A stretch of 64,000 nucleotides of DNA from Aquirufa ecclesiirivi (GTDB lineage Bacteria > Bacteroidota > Bacteroidia > Cytophagales > Spirosomataceae). Below the pieces are notes generated by a model. The model was not told the DNA's origin. It did no database searches and saw nothing but the letters and a program-made list of their open reading frames with translations. The DNA is taken from assembly GCF_011250515.1 (NCBI RefSeq), contig NZ_JAANOP010000005.1:64877-128876 (forward strand). Reading direction: 5' to 3'. A program made the translations under genes and the position numbers. Position 1 is the first letter of the stretch. Every line of letters starts with the position of its first letter. Below, in pieces: positions 1 through 8,774 of the stretch.

Positions 1-240
1 CTGCCTTTACTTCCTCTGAACTAGTTTCTGCCTTAGGTTTAAAGCTTGGTTTAAAAGCAGGCTTGGCAGCAGGTTTAACATCTTCTGCCTTTACTTCCTC
101 TGAACTAGCTTCTGGCTTTGCTTTGAAACTTGGTTTAAAAGCTGGTTTAGCCACAGGTTTTACTTCTTCTGCCTTTACTTCCTCTGAACTAGCTTCTGGC
201 TTTGCTTTGAAACTTGGTTTAAAAGCAGGCTTGGCAGCAG
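1..240 (-). repeat. 84-base tandem repeat encoding the NuoI tail
   Basis: Near-identical units begin at 1, 85 and 169 on the + strand (each starting CTGCCTTTACTTCCTCTGAA), an exact 84-base period equal to 28 codons. The in-frame period and the substitutions (GAA/GAT, GTG/GCT codon changes) show a coding repeat within nuoI. The array may extend beyond base 1. Confidence 0.93.
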
Positions 241-859
241 CGGGAGCTTCCTCTTTTTTTGTCTCTACCGAAGAAATGGCCGCCTGTTTCAAGGCTTCTT
301 TTTCTGCCACAAACTGCTCATATAATTGTTTCTTTTCAGCTGCTTGTTCAGGATTTAAATTAGCAAAAGAAAAATTGTGCTCCTTGACATCAAATACAGA
401 GAAATCATATTCCGATGTCATGGTTAAACATTCAGTAGGACATACAGTAGTACAAAGCCCACAAAAACAGCATTTCGACATATCAATGTCAAATTTGGCT
501 GCGTATAAACGAATAGGAGAACCGTCGGAAGTATAACCAACCAAACCCGTAGCTTTGATGGGTTCTATTTCAATGCAATCCACGGGACAGACCTTGACAC
601 ATTTGTCACAGACGATACAATCGTCCATTTCATTGTGCAATTGATATCGTCCATTGACGGGGGTAGGAATTTCTTGGTGTGGATATTGTAAAGTAAAAAC
701 CCCTTCATTCGACTTGAAGTAATCTGGGTTTTGGATGTTTTGAATCGTTCTTTGTTTCCTGGCATTCCAAGCATGCTTCCATGTTAATGCCAAGCCCTTC
801 CGCGTACTTGAGATCGCGGATTTAATATTTTGAAAATAAAGGGCTAGGGACGAATTCAT
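1..859 (-). CDS. nuoI: NADH-quinone oxidoreductase subunit I, 3' end beyond window, with repeat tail
   Basis: Peripheral-arm subunit of respiratory complex I, carrying two [4Fe-4S] clusters that pass electrons toward the quinone site. Reading from the ATG at 859, two CxxCxxCxxxCP ferredoxin motifs are visible (Cys81/84/87/91 and Cys130/133/136/140, each followed by a further Cys four residues on). The conserved core ends near residue 180. From about residue 205 it runs into a Lys/Pro/Glu-rich tail made of 28-residue repeats (AKPAFKPSFKAKPEASSEEV type) that continues off the window, so the stop is not seen. NuoI proteins are usually about 160-220 residues; at least 286 are seen here. The start overlaps the stop of the upstream E1 gene as TAATG, suggesting coupled translation. 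No other nuo gene is adjacent on the visible side; nuoB/nuoC lie 57 kb away. Confidence 0.9.
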   Translation of the reverse strand, partial: MNSSLALYFQNIKSAISSTRKGLALTWKHAWNARKQRTIQNIQNPDYFKSNEGVFTLQYPHQEIPTPVNGRYQLHNEMDDCIVCDKCVKVCPVDCIEIEPIKATGLVGYTSDGSPIRLYAAKFDIDMSKCCFCGLCTTVCPTECLTMTSEYDFSVFDVKEHNFSFANLNPEQAAEKKQLYEQFVAEKEALKQAAISSVETKKEEAPAAAKPAFKPSFKAKPEASSEEVKAEEVKPVAKPAFKPSFKAKPEASSEEVKAEDVKPAAKPAFKPSFKPKAETSSEEVKA

Positions 860-3279
860 TAGAAATATATAGCTGGGAAAAGCCCTGGATCAGACTCTCG
901 CATCATTTCATAAATGGTATCAACCACATTCTCTACATTGGGCTTAGAGAAATAATCCCCATCTGAACTATAAGCAGGACGATGTGGAGGTGCTGCTAAA
1001 CAACGCGCTGGTGTGTCTAACCAAGCAAAAGCTCCTTGTTTGTCTAAGACCTCTTGCATCATATAGGCAGTTGTTCCACCAGGCATATCTTCATCCGCAA
1101 AAAGCACTCGATGTGTCTTTTGAATAGAAGCCGATATACTTTGTGTTCGATCAAATGGCAACAAAGTTTGTACATCAACAACCTCAACAGAAATACCCAT
1201 CGATGATAAGGTTTCTGATGCTTCCATTACAATGCGACACATGGAACCATAGGTTACTATAGTAATATCAGTTCCTTCTCGCAATACTTCAGGAATACCT
1301 AAGGGTACTGTAATTTCATGTAAGTTTTCTGGCATTGCTTCTTTGAGGCGATACCCATTTAAGCATTCCACCACGATACCTGGATCATCTCCTTTTAATA
1401 AGGTTCTGTACATACCCGCAGCCTGAGTCATGTTTCTAGGTACACAAAAATGTATTCCTCTCAATCCATTGATTAACACGGCCATGGGACTACCTGAATG
1501 CCAGATACCTTCCAAACGATGGCCGCGGGTTCGTAGAATCATGGGGGCTTTTTGTCCCCCTGCTGTACGGTAATGTAAACAAGCTAAATCATCTGATAAG
1601 ATAGGAAAAGGATAAAAAATGTAGTCCAAATATTGAATTTCCACAATAGGCCTCAAGCCTCGCATGGAAGCTCCAATCCCTTGACCTACAATGCTTATTT
1701 CTCGAATACCTGTATCCGTAATTTTCAAATCTCCGAATACCTCTTGCAAGCCAGCAAGCGTTTGATTGACATCCCCTATTTTACCTACGTCCTCTCCTAA
1801 TATAAATACTCTAGGATCTTCTAAAAAATGAGCAAAGCTTTTGTTCAAAATCTCTCGACCATCTACATAATTTGCCTCTTTTTTATAGATAGGTTTAACC
1901 GCATTAATTAGCAAAGGAGAATGTTGAGATTCACTAATCTGATGTGAACTAAATCTCCGACGATTTCTTTGCTCTAATTCACTTAACCACTTTCTGAGCA
2001 ATTTTACGGCTGGCCCTTGGTAGACACGAAAGGCCCGCAACGTTTTTCTTCCTGCCCGCACTAAATCACTGAATATCGGATACGGAAGCTGTTTTAATTC
2101 ATCCAAAATCGGGGATAATAAACTCCCTTCATTGGTAGATTCCATTAAATTTTGAGCTACCCGTAAAAATGCTTTTTTATCTGGTTCAATAGAAGCCATA
2201 TAAGCCGCAAAAGCTTCTTTCTGGTACTTCCTTGCTTCCAAGACCGCAGCTTCTTCTATTTCTTTTAAGGTTTCCTCACTTGCAAATCCTTGATCCAGCA
2301 CCCATTGACGAAACAATACATTACAATCCACTTCATGCTCCCAAGCTAATCGATCGGCTGACTTATAACGTTCATGAGAACCAGAAGCCGAGTGACCTTG
2401 AGGCTGGGTACATTCTATCACATGAACTAAACATGGCACAAATTCTTCACGAGCTAATCGAGCGGCTTGTTGGTAAGCCTGCATCAAACCTGGATAATCC
2501 CAAGCTTTCACTTGGATGATTTCTAAACCTTTTTCTTGATCATTTCGCTGAAAACCAGCTAATACTTTAGAAATAGACGACTTTGTGGTCTGGTATTCAA
2601 TAGGTACCGATATACCATATCCATCATCCCAAACGGAAAAGACAATAGGAATTTGTAAAACTCCGGCCGCATTGATGCATTCAAAAAACATTCCTTCAGA
2701 GGTAGATGCATCACCAATGGTGGTATAACATACTTCTTTCCCGTCTTTGGAAAACTGTTCTTTAAATTCCGCTAAATCCGCTCTAAACTGATACATTTTA
2801 GAAGCATAAGCAATTCCCAAAGAACGGGGAATTTGCATAGCAGTAGACGAAACTCCCGCTACAGAATTGTATTGATTCGTTTGATCTAGCCATTCTCCCT
2901 GCTCATCCAGCCAACGTGTAGCATGGTGATTGTTCATTTGTCGGCCCGCCGAATGAGGATCATATTGGCGATCTGGATGTCCATATAATTGAGCAAAATA
3001 CTGCGGCCAAGTTAAGTCCCCAATAGCTACTCCTATGGTTTGATCCCGATAATAACCCGAAATATAATCACCTAGTCGCATGGAGCGCGCTAGGGCTATT
3101 TGACACAATTCTTTTCCGTCGCCATAGATACCAAATTTAGCTCGACCAGAAAAAACTTCTTTTCGAACTAGAAGGCTACATTGCCTGCTGATGACTGCCA
3201 AACGGTAATCTTCCAACACTTTGTCTGGATTGAATTCAATCTCAACACGTGAAAATTGGGTTGGCTTTGGTAGAATCAA
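859..3279 (-). CDS. Fused alpha/beta E1 component of a 2-oxoacid dehydrogenase
   Basis: Thiamine-diphosphate enzyme that decarboxylates a 2-oxoacid (branched-chain type or pyruvate) and passes the acyl group to an E2 lipoyl protein in the cytosol. Residues about 30-380 match the E1 alpha fold: GDASTSEG at 189-196 followed by WDDGYGIS at 217-224 forms the ThDP/Mg motif, with Asp-Asp where Asn-Asn is usual, and GHSASGSHERY near 295-305 resembles the E1 alpha phosphorylation loop. Residues about 466-806 form the E1 beta transketolase domain (ILGEDVG at 493-499 with the catalytic Glu). E1 alpha and beta are usually separate genes; fused forms of this size are known in Bacteroidota. The start is a TTG at 3279, because the next ATG lies inside the conserved domain. 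The stop overlaps the nuoI start. No E2 or E3 gene is nearby, so the substrate stays open. Confidence 0.85.
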   Translation of the reverse strand: MILPKPTQFSRVEIEFNPDKVLEDYRLAVISRQCSLLVRKEVFSGRAKFGIYGDGKELCQIALARSMRLGDYISGYYRDQTIGVAIGDLTWPQYFAQLYGHPDRQYDPHSAGRQMNNHHATRWLDEQGEWLDQTNQYNSVAGVSSTAMQIPRSLGIAYASKMYQFRADLAEFKEQFSKDGKEVCYTTIGDASTSEGMFFECINAAGVLQIPIVFSVWDDGYGISVPIEYQTTKSSISKVLAGFQRNDQEKGLEIIQVKAWDYPGLMQAYQQAARLAREEFVPCLVHVIECTQPQGHSASGSHERYKSADRLAWEHEVDCNVLFRQWVLDQGFASEETLKEIEEAAVLEARKYQKEAFAAYMASIEPDKKAFLRVAQNLMESTNEGSLLSPILDELKQLPYPIFSDLVRAGRKTLRAFRVYQGPAVKLLRKWLSELEQRNRRRFSSHQISESQHSPLLINAVKPIYKKEANYVDGREILNKSFAHFLEDPRVFILGEDVGKIGDVNQTLAGLQEVFGDLKITDTGIREISIVGQGIGASMRGLRPIVEIQYLDYIFYPFPILSDDLACLHYRTAGGQKAPMILRTRGHRLEGIWHSGSPMAVLINGLRGIHFCVPRNMTQAAGMYRTLLKGDDPGIVVECLNGYRLKEAMPENLHEITVPLGIPEVLREGTDITIVTYGSMCRIVMEASETLSSMGISVEVVDVQTLLPFDRTQSISASIQKTHRVLFADEDMPGGTTAYMMQEVLDKQGAFAWLDTPARCLAAPPHRPAYSSDGDYFSKPNVENVVDTIYEMMRESDPGLFPAIYF

Positions 3280-3377
3280 AGGAGATTTGTTAAAATTTAC
3301 GAGGTAAAAATACGATAAAATAATCGTGAGCCAAATACTCAGTCCTTCAATTCTTCGATAAAAAATCAGTGAATTCT

Positions 3378-3408
3378 TTTGCTGAATCTTTGCTTTGTTA
3401 TAGCTTTG
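3378..3408 (+). promoter_or_regulatory. Bacteroidota-type promoter of the DUF1573 gene
   Basis: TTTG at 3378-3381, 19 bases, then TAGCTTTG at 3401-3408: a full match to the Bacteroidota -33 TTTG / -7 TAnnTTTG consensus. It lies 35 bases before the ATG at 3444 and implies a short leader of about 30 bases. Confidence 0.72.
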
Positions 3409-3443
3409 CTACACATACATTGAAAAATTTCAAACGAAAAAGC

Positions 3444-3821
3444 ATGAAAAAATTAATTGGTATTTTGGCTTTGCTAGTAGGTTTTGCATTTCAATCCAAC
3501 GCCCAAGGAGCTCTTAAATTCAAAAAAGAAAAGCACGATTTCGGTACGATTGCCGAAGGAGTTCAAGCAACATACAGCTTTGAATTCACTAACACAGGTA
3601 ATGCACCAGTGGTAATTTCCAATGTTCAGCCTTCGTGTGGATGTACTACTCCAGATTGGACTAGAGAACCCATTATGCCAGGCAAAACAGGTAAAGTAAC
3701 TGCGTCTTACAACTCAACAGGTAGACCAGGAAACTTCAGCAAAACAATTACGGTGATAAATAATGGTTCTACTTCCCAAATCATTCTGATGATTTCTGGT
3801 TCTGTGAAGCCGAAAGCTTAA
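3444..3821 (+). CDS. DUF1573 secreted protein
   Basis: Small exported protein of 125 residues. The start at 3444 gives a clear signal peptide (MKKLIGILALLVGFAF, cleavage near SNAQ-G); the frame is open 25 codons further upstream but that would bury the signal and cross the promoter. The mature part holds a single DUF1573 immunoglobulin-like domain (HDFGTIAEG, then FTNTGNAPVVI and QPSCGCTTPDW), of the ASH/MSP-like type common in Bacteroidota. The conserved SCGCT cysteine pair is present. No enzymatic residues are known for the family and its function is not established. It stands alone with its own promoter and terminator. Confidence 0.85.
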   Translation: MKKLIGILALLVGFAFQSNAQGALKFKKEKHDFGTIAEGVQATYSFEFTNTGNAPVVISNVQPSCGCTTPDWTREPIMPGKTGKVTASYNSTGRPGNFSKTITVINNGSTSQIILMISGSVKPKA

Positions 3822-3840
3822 CAGCTATTTTATCTCCAAT

Positions 3841-3874
3841 AAAAAAGTCTCCCGTTCTAACAGGAGACTTTTTT
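3841..3874. terminator. Bidirectional intrinsic terminator
   Basis: AAAAAAGTCTCC / GGAGACTTTTTT, 12-base arms with a 10-base loop. A-tract on one side and T-tract on the other, between the convergent DUF1573 gene and the cytochrome gene, so it can stop transcription from both sides. Confidence 0.9.
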
Positions 3875-3879
3875 ATGCT

Positions 3880-5745
3880 TTAGTCCCGATTAATCAGGGC
3901 ATCATTGGCTTTCTTTTGTGTTAAGCCGTTGATCCAAGAAGCAATTTTCAACACGTCTTTGGCTGGCACATGCGACATGGGAGCCATTTCCGTAGCAAAG
4001 TCTGGCCAGTTTTTAGGATTAGGCTTATAGACTAATGCCAAAATTTGCTTATCGCTGTATTTTCGTTTGGAAATATCCGTAAACGAAGGACCTATTAATT
4101 TTTCTTCCCTTGCATGGCAGGCCACACAGGTATGCTTCTTCAATAAAGCCATGGCCTCATTATCAGATATAAGCGTAGTTGTCTTAGTCTTTTCTAATTG
4201 AGAAACCTTTTTCTCAATGACCACTTTTTCTACAATCGGGTTGGTCGATGCATTTAAAACCACTTTATCTCCTGAAGGTATTTGATTTAAGGTATAATAG
4301 GCCGTTTCATGCAATAAAAGCTCGCCTGCCTCATTTTTCACCCCCGTCAATTTAAATTCATGGATGAAATATTGACGAATTTGATCCAAAACAATACGAA
4401 CTTTCTTTTTATCCGCAGAAACAACAATGCCTTTAATCGCCAAATCCTTCACATCAACGATCGGACTTCCGTATTGGTGATGGTATTTATAAATATAAGA
4501 TCTCAAAGCATAAGATGCCGCCTTTTTAACTGAGTTTACATCCACAGCCTGTGTAAAGCTAATTTCAAATCCATCCGTACGCGCCTCAATCATATTGATT
4601 TCAAATGGAGTTATTCCATTCCATACCAATCGTTGTAGGCCAAAATCATCTTTACCCGTTGAACCCCAACCTCTAGAAGTCATGCCCACGAACATACTTC
4701 CATCCAATCCAAAGCGCTCCCTCAAAATTCCCGACTGAAACCCTTCTCGGTAATTGATGCAGAAACCCTGATAAACACCATTCACTTTTTCTAAACCCAT
4801 GCGCATCACTTTAGACTGCCCTTGGTCTGCCACAAAATACTGGCCAGGGAATGGACTAAATTTACCTCCTGTCGTATCTTGTAGAATATCGGATGTCGAA
4901 ATACCCATGATAGCATGAGGAAACCAAACCGCTGGAAGCTTCAAGTTTTTTACTTTTTTAGCTGCTTCAAACATGGGTGAACCATTATCAGGAATTTCCT
5001 CCAAAGTTAGCTTAAAAGGGCTGTTGGGCTCTTTAGCCCATTTTAAACCTCCAGGATTTCCTGCAAAATCACCTTTAGCCAAATGTGTTACTCGACCCGA
5101 TCCAACCCAGTCGCCTTGATTTTCGCCATAAAAAATATCTCCCTCTTGATTGATACTATACCCTGCTGGAGAGCGTAAACCTGCCGCAAAAGGTTCTAGT
5201 TTGCCATCTGGACTAATCTTCACTAACCAACCTCGCCATTTAGAAAATTTACCTTCTCCAAAACCTACCCAAGCTAAATTCAGTGTAACCCACATATCTC
5301 CGTTCTTATCAAATACTGGGCCATAGGTATATTCATGGTAATTTCCAGAAAGTTGAAATTGATAAATCGGTTCATAACGATCGGCAACGCCATCCCGATC
5401 TGTATCTGTTACTTTGGTTAATTCTCCACGTTGTGAACAGTAAAATGCCCCATCTTTATAGGCTAAGCCTAAAATTTCATGCATTCCACTCGCAAATCGT
5501 CGATAATAGGTTTGGTGGCTATCTTTTTGATATGGATTATCAATAATCCAAATTTCTCCGCGACGGGTACTCACTCCCAAACGACCATCTGGCATGGTCG
5601 CTATACCTCCAATTTCTAAGTATATATCTTGTGGAATCGGCAAGGTTTTTATTTCATAAAAATCCTTTTCGGTTTTTGCTCCGGGATTTTGAGCCCAAGC
5701 TAAGCTTGAAATGAATAATAATAAGATGCTAACTGTATGTTTCAT
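3880..5745 (-). CDS. Secreted beta-propeller protein with C-terminal cytochrome c domain
   Basis: Exported protein of 621 residues with a signal peptide (MKHTVSILLLFISSLAWAQ). Residues about 40-400 look like the six-bladed propeller of the soluble sugar dehydrogenase/PVC-type heme-binding family (IATMPDGRLGVSTRRGEIW, AAGLRSPAG, PHAIMGISTSD). A c-type heme site CVACH is at 540-544, and Met587 or Met590 in EMAPMSH is the likely axial ligand. Expected location is the periplasm, with electrons leaving through the heme. Its start is 13 bases after the stop of the DUF1080 gene, so the two form one operon. DUF1080 proteins include 3-ketoglycoside hydrolases, so a role in oxidative glycoside breakdown is plausible, but this is inferred from the pairing. 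The substrate is unknown. Confidence 0.82.
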   Translation of the reverse strand: MKHTVSILLLFISSLAWAQNPGAKTEKDFYEIKTLPIPQDIYLEIGGIATMPDGRLGVSTRRGEIWIIDNPYQKDSHQTYYRRFASGMHEILGLAYKDGAFYCSQRGELTKVTDTDRDGVADRYEPIYQFQLSGNYHEYTYGPVFDKNGDMWVTLNLAWVGFGEGKFSKWRGWLVKISPDGKLEPFAAGLRSPAGYSINQEGDIFYGENQGDWVGSGRVTHLAKGDFAGNPGGLKWAKEPNSPFKLTLEEIPDNGSPMFEAAKKVKNLKLPAVWFPHAIMGISTSDILQDTTGGKFSPFPGQYFVADQGQSKVMRMGLEKVNGVYQGFCINYREGFQSGILRERFGLDGSMFVGMTSRGWGSTGKDDFGLQRLVWNGITPFEINMIEARTDGFEISFTQAVDVNSVKKAASYALRSYIYKYHHQYGSPIVDVKDLAIKGIVVSADKKKVRIVLDQIRQYFIHEFKLTGVKNEAGELLLHETAYYTLNQIPSGDKVVLNASTNPIVEKVVIEKKVSQLEKTKTTTLISDNEAMALLKKHTCVACHAREEKLIGPSFTDISKRKYSDKQILALVYKPNPKNWPDFATEMAPMSHVPAKDVLKIASWINGLTQKKANDALINRD

Positions 5746-5758
5746 GTTAAAATAAGGT

Positions 5759-7561
5759 TTACCAAATCACTTGATATGAAATACTATTTCCTGTTACCGG
5801 AATACGAACTTGTTGCTTTCCATTGGCAACACTTTGAACAGATTCTTGACCACCATTCCATTGAACGAAATACTGATTCCCATCTAGACTCACCAAACCC
5901 GACTGTACTTTTACTACAGAAGAACTAGTTCCTAAGACTAAATCAAAGGAAGGATTTGTTCCTTGTGCAGTCTTCCAACTGAGCGTTCTAGTCCAACCCG
6001 TTCCGGCAGAATTAGGTACTAAATGATCTTCTAACATCACATTGTTCCATTGGTACAAATAAACAGGTCTACCTTGCTGAATCCGATAGCCCTTGTACAT
6101 CCATTGACCTGTATTGACAGAATCTGGCTGTGCTTGACCACTAGTCACCAAAGGAAACTTACCGTCTAAGACTTGATTTAAGCCCAGCGGCTCGGAAGTT
6201 TGGGGCTCTCCTCTATTTTCCCACATTTGAGTAGCATTCAGGAATTTCCCTCTCCATACTTGCAAAATGGCTCCCTGATTTAAATCATAGGAATAATGAA
6301 CTCCTGATGGGTCACCTACATGAATGACATGTGTCTTTTTGACTCCTTGATGAAAAGCAAAAGAACGTTGGTAAACGGGTTCAGCATCGGCCTTAACTTC
6401 AATTAATCCTACAGCTTCTGGGTCAGGTAAAGAGGTGCGAGCGTGCAATGCCACTAGATGCGAACCAATGCGCTTGACAAATAAGCCCAATGCCCTATTC
6501 CCCCAAGAAAAATCTTTGCTAAAGCTCAGTTTAAACTGATGCTTGCCCGCACTTAATGTTTTAGCATGACTTACTCGATCTGAATACCAATAATCTCCTT
6601 GGTTCAGCACTTGTCCATCTACTTCCAAGCGGCCTTTTCCTGTCCAGTTTGTAATGAATTCATAGGAATCCGACTCTGGAACATTCAATTCGCCTTCATA
6701 CACTAACAAAAAGTCCTTTTGAACTTTGATGGTCTTTCCGGTAATTTCAGTGGCTTTACCTTTCAATAAAGGAGTGGCATTATTCGCTTGCAAATTGGTA
6801 AATGCTCCCTCGTAATATGTATAGTTCAGATTGCCTAGGCTAATTGTTGGCTTTTCGTATGTTTCATACCGTAAGTTTTTAAAAGCAATTGGACCATGAT
6901 CCCCTTGAATAGTAATGGGACCCATTGCAGCTTCTTTGTCAAACAAAGCACCACGAGTCATTCCTGAGACTTCGATGTTTTCTTGCACGACAATTCCATT
7001 CAAAATCACTTTTTTGAAAATAGCATTTTTGATTTTTTTACCATTGGCATCAAATCGAGGTGCTTGAAAATCTATTTCAATGGTCTGCCACAGCCCTGGC
7101 GCTTTACAAGCATTTTGTCGGGGAGCGTACCCTTCATACCCCTCATTTCCTTTGCCTCGAGCATCATCCCATCTTTCATAAATTCCACCACAATCGCCAA
7201 ATTTCATACGTTGTTTTTTTCCATAAGAATCCAACAATTGTACTTCATAACGGCCTTGTAAATAGATACCTGAATTCGCCCCTTTAGGGAGCATAAAATC
7301 TAGCATCAAACGTATATCGCCATGATTTAATTTAAATTTCAAATCATCTGAGCGCTTGTATTTGCCATTTCTTAAGGTGTTGACTAAGATCCCTTTCCCT
7401 GGACTCACTTGAAAGGAAGTATCCGTATAATTAGCCTTAATGGCTTGCTCGATGGTCCAATTGGTGCTGGGTTGATCAAATGCTCCCAGGTCATTGAGAG
7501 GAATCTCCTGTTGAGCCCATGTTACACAAGGCAATAACAGTAAGAGAAAAAGTTTTTTCAT
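5759..7561 (-). CDS. Secreted DUF1080 (3-keto-disaccharide hydrolase-like) protein with PA14-like region
   Basis: Exported 600-residue protein; signal peptide MKKLFLLLLLPCVTWAQ. Residues about 35-235 form a DUF1080 lectin-like jelly roll (LMLDFMLPKGANSGIYLQG; FGDCGGIYERWDDARG; TIQGDHGPIAFKNLR). Residues about 245-370 resemble a PA14 carbohydrate-binding region (YYEGAFTNL..., FLLVYEGELNVPESDSYEF). The last 200 residues are a further beta-rich domain I do not recognise. DUF1080 is known from planctomycete and Bacteroidota glycoside-degrading loci, and some members hydrolyse 3-ketoglycosides. It is first in an operon with the cytochrome c propeller protein downstream, which could supply the oxidised substrate. 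Divergent from the histidine kinase gene. Confidence 0.83.
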   Translation of the reverse strand: MKKLFLLLLLPCVTWAQQEIPLNDLGAFDQPSTNWTIEQAIKANYTDTSFQVSPGKGILVNTLRNGKYKRSDDLKFKLNHGDIRLMLDFMLPKGANSGIYLQGRYEVQLLDSYGKKQRMKFGDCGGIYERWDDARGKGNEGYEGYAPRQNACKAPGLWQTIEIDFQAPRFDANGKKIKNAIFKKVILNGIVVQENIEVSGMTRGALFDKEAAMGPITIQGDHGPIAFKNLRYETYEKPTISLGNLNYTYYEGAFTNLQANNATPLLKGKATEITGKTIKVQKDFLLVYEGELNVPESDSYEFITNWTGKGRLEVDGQVLNQGDYWYSDRVSHAKTLSAGKHQFKLSFSKDFSWGNRALGLFVKRIGSHLVALHARTSLPDPEAVGLIEVKADAEPVYQRSFAFHQGVKKTHVIHVGDPSGVHYSYDLNQGAILQVWRGKFLNATQMWENRGEPQTSEPLGLNQVLDGKFPLVTSGQAQPDSVNTGQWMYKGYRIQQGRPVYLYQWNNVMLEDHLVPNSAGTGWTRTLSWKTAQGTNPSFDLVLGTSSSVVKVQSGLVSLDGNQYFVQWNGGQESVQSVANGKQQVRIPVTGNSISYQVIW

Positions 7562-7719
7562 TTTTTTAAATTGTAGGTTTGGGTAATCTATGGTTTAATT
7601 TTTCATTCTACCGAAAAATCAATTGGCAACTTCATCGGCACAATTGGGAATATGGTAGAAAATTTATGAGAAATATAAGAATTATTAAGTTAATTTGGAT
7701 TCCATGTACCCTAAAAACG

Positions 7720-8772
7720 ATGCCAAATAAAATTTTTAGATTTAAACCCATTTTATTACATGTCATATTCTGGGCATGTTTCTTGGCCTTACCCTATTGG
7801 ATGCGACCAAGTCCTAACACCACTGACCCTCAGGCATTACAACGTTATAATTCTTGGACTTTCTTTTTTATTGCCTTTGCATTCAGTAACATTCCATTTT
7901 TCTATTTAAATACAGAAATTCTAATTCCTAAAATTTTAAAGAAAAAAGGAATCATACTATACTTGGTTTTACTTTCTATCGCTATCCCCGGTATGATCTG
8001 GGTATATTATCAATTACAAGAATTCATCATTATTTCTGATCATGTCAAAGGGCGAGGTGTCGGATTTAGAAGAGGTCCTTTTATGGGGACGATATTCCAG
8101 TTATTATTTATTGTTGCCATTGGCGTTTCGTATCGATTCTTATCGGATAATTTGAAAGAGAAAGAAATTCAAAAGGAAGAAGAAAATGAACGTCTAAAAT
8201 CTGAATTATCGTTTTTAAGATCTCAGATTAGCCCGCATTTTATGTTCAATGTATTGAACAGCATTGTTTCATTATCCAGAAGAAAGCCTGAAATGGTAGA
8301 ATCTGTGGTAGTTAAATTATCGGAGTTAATGCGTTATATGATTTACGAGACAACGGATGCCAAGGTAGCGATCAGTAAAGAGATGGTCTATTTAGAAAAT
8401 TACATTGAGTTGCAGAAAATCCGTTTTGGCAATGACATTGAAATTACTTTTAATCACAAATTGGCTGATACACCTAATTCGATTGAACCCATGTTATTGA
8501 TTCCCTTTGTGGAAAATGCGTTCAAACATGGAGTGGGTATGGTACTAAACCCCTTCATTGAAATTACGTTATTGGATGATCGGGAAAAATTGTACTTTGG
8601 TGTACGTAATAAAGTAAGTTCACAAAAAAGTGAGAAAAAAGATGATAGTTCGGGCATTGGTTTAACCAATGTAAAACGTAGATTAGAATTACTTTACCCG
8701 AATGAGCATCAATTGAAGATTACTGAAGAAGGAGAATTTTACCAGATTGAATTAGAAATCCAACACGTATAA
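7720..8772 (+). CDS. LytS-type sensor histidine kinase
   Basis: Membrane sensor of 350 residues. The start at 7720 places the first membrane segment at the N terminus; the open frame reaches 7579 but the extra 47 codons look non-coding. Four hydrophobic segments occur within residues 10-140. The His_kinase domain has the phosphoacceptor His173 in QISPHFMFN, the N box PFVENAFKHG (Asn266) and a G box GIGLTNVKRRL at 312-322. This is the architecture of LytS/YehU-like kinases, which signal to LytTR regulators. The regulator gene starts 2 bases after its stop. The ligand is unknown. It is transcribed away from the DUF1080/cytochrome operon, which it might control. Confidence 0.88.
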   Translation: MPNKIFRFKPILLHVIFWACFLALPYWMRPSPNTTDPQALQRYNSWTFFFIAFAFSNIPFFYLNTEILIPKILKKKGIILYLVLLSIAIPGMIWVYYQLQEFIIISDHVKGRGVGFRRGPFMGTIFQLLFIVAIGVSYRFLSDNLKEKEIQKEEENERLKSELSFLRSQISPHFMFNVLNSIVSLSRRKPEMVESVVVKLSELMRYMIYETTDAKVAISKEMVYLENYIELQKIRFGNDIEITFNHKLADTPNSIEPMLLIPFVENAFKHGVGMVLNPFIEITLLDDREKLYFGVRNKVSSQKSEKKDDSSGIGLTNVKRRLELLYPNEHQLKITEEGEFYQIELEIQHV

Positions 8773-8774
8773 TA

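Noticed and set aside
63-536. Long + strand open frame over the start of the window with a repeated Ala/Ser/Gly-rich protein
   Set aside because: It is the antisense of the nuoI repeat tail; the minus-strand frame has two intact 4Fe-4S motifs and continues the known NuoI.
859-3279. Frameshift fusion of two separate E1 genes
   Set aside because: Both halves are in one frame with a sensible linker and normal motifs; fused E1 proteins of this size are known in Bacteroidota.
7579-7719. 47-codon upstream extension of the histidine kinase
   Set aside because: The extra residues are basic and low in conservation signs, and the ATG at 7720 gives the normal start before the first membrane helix.
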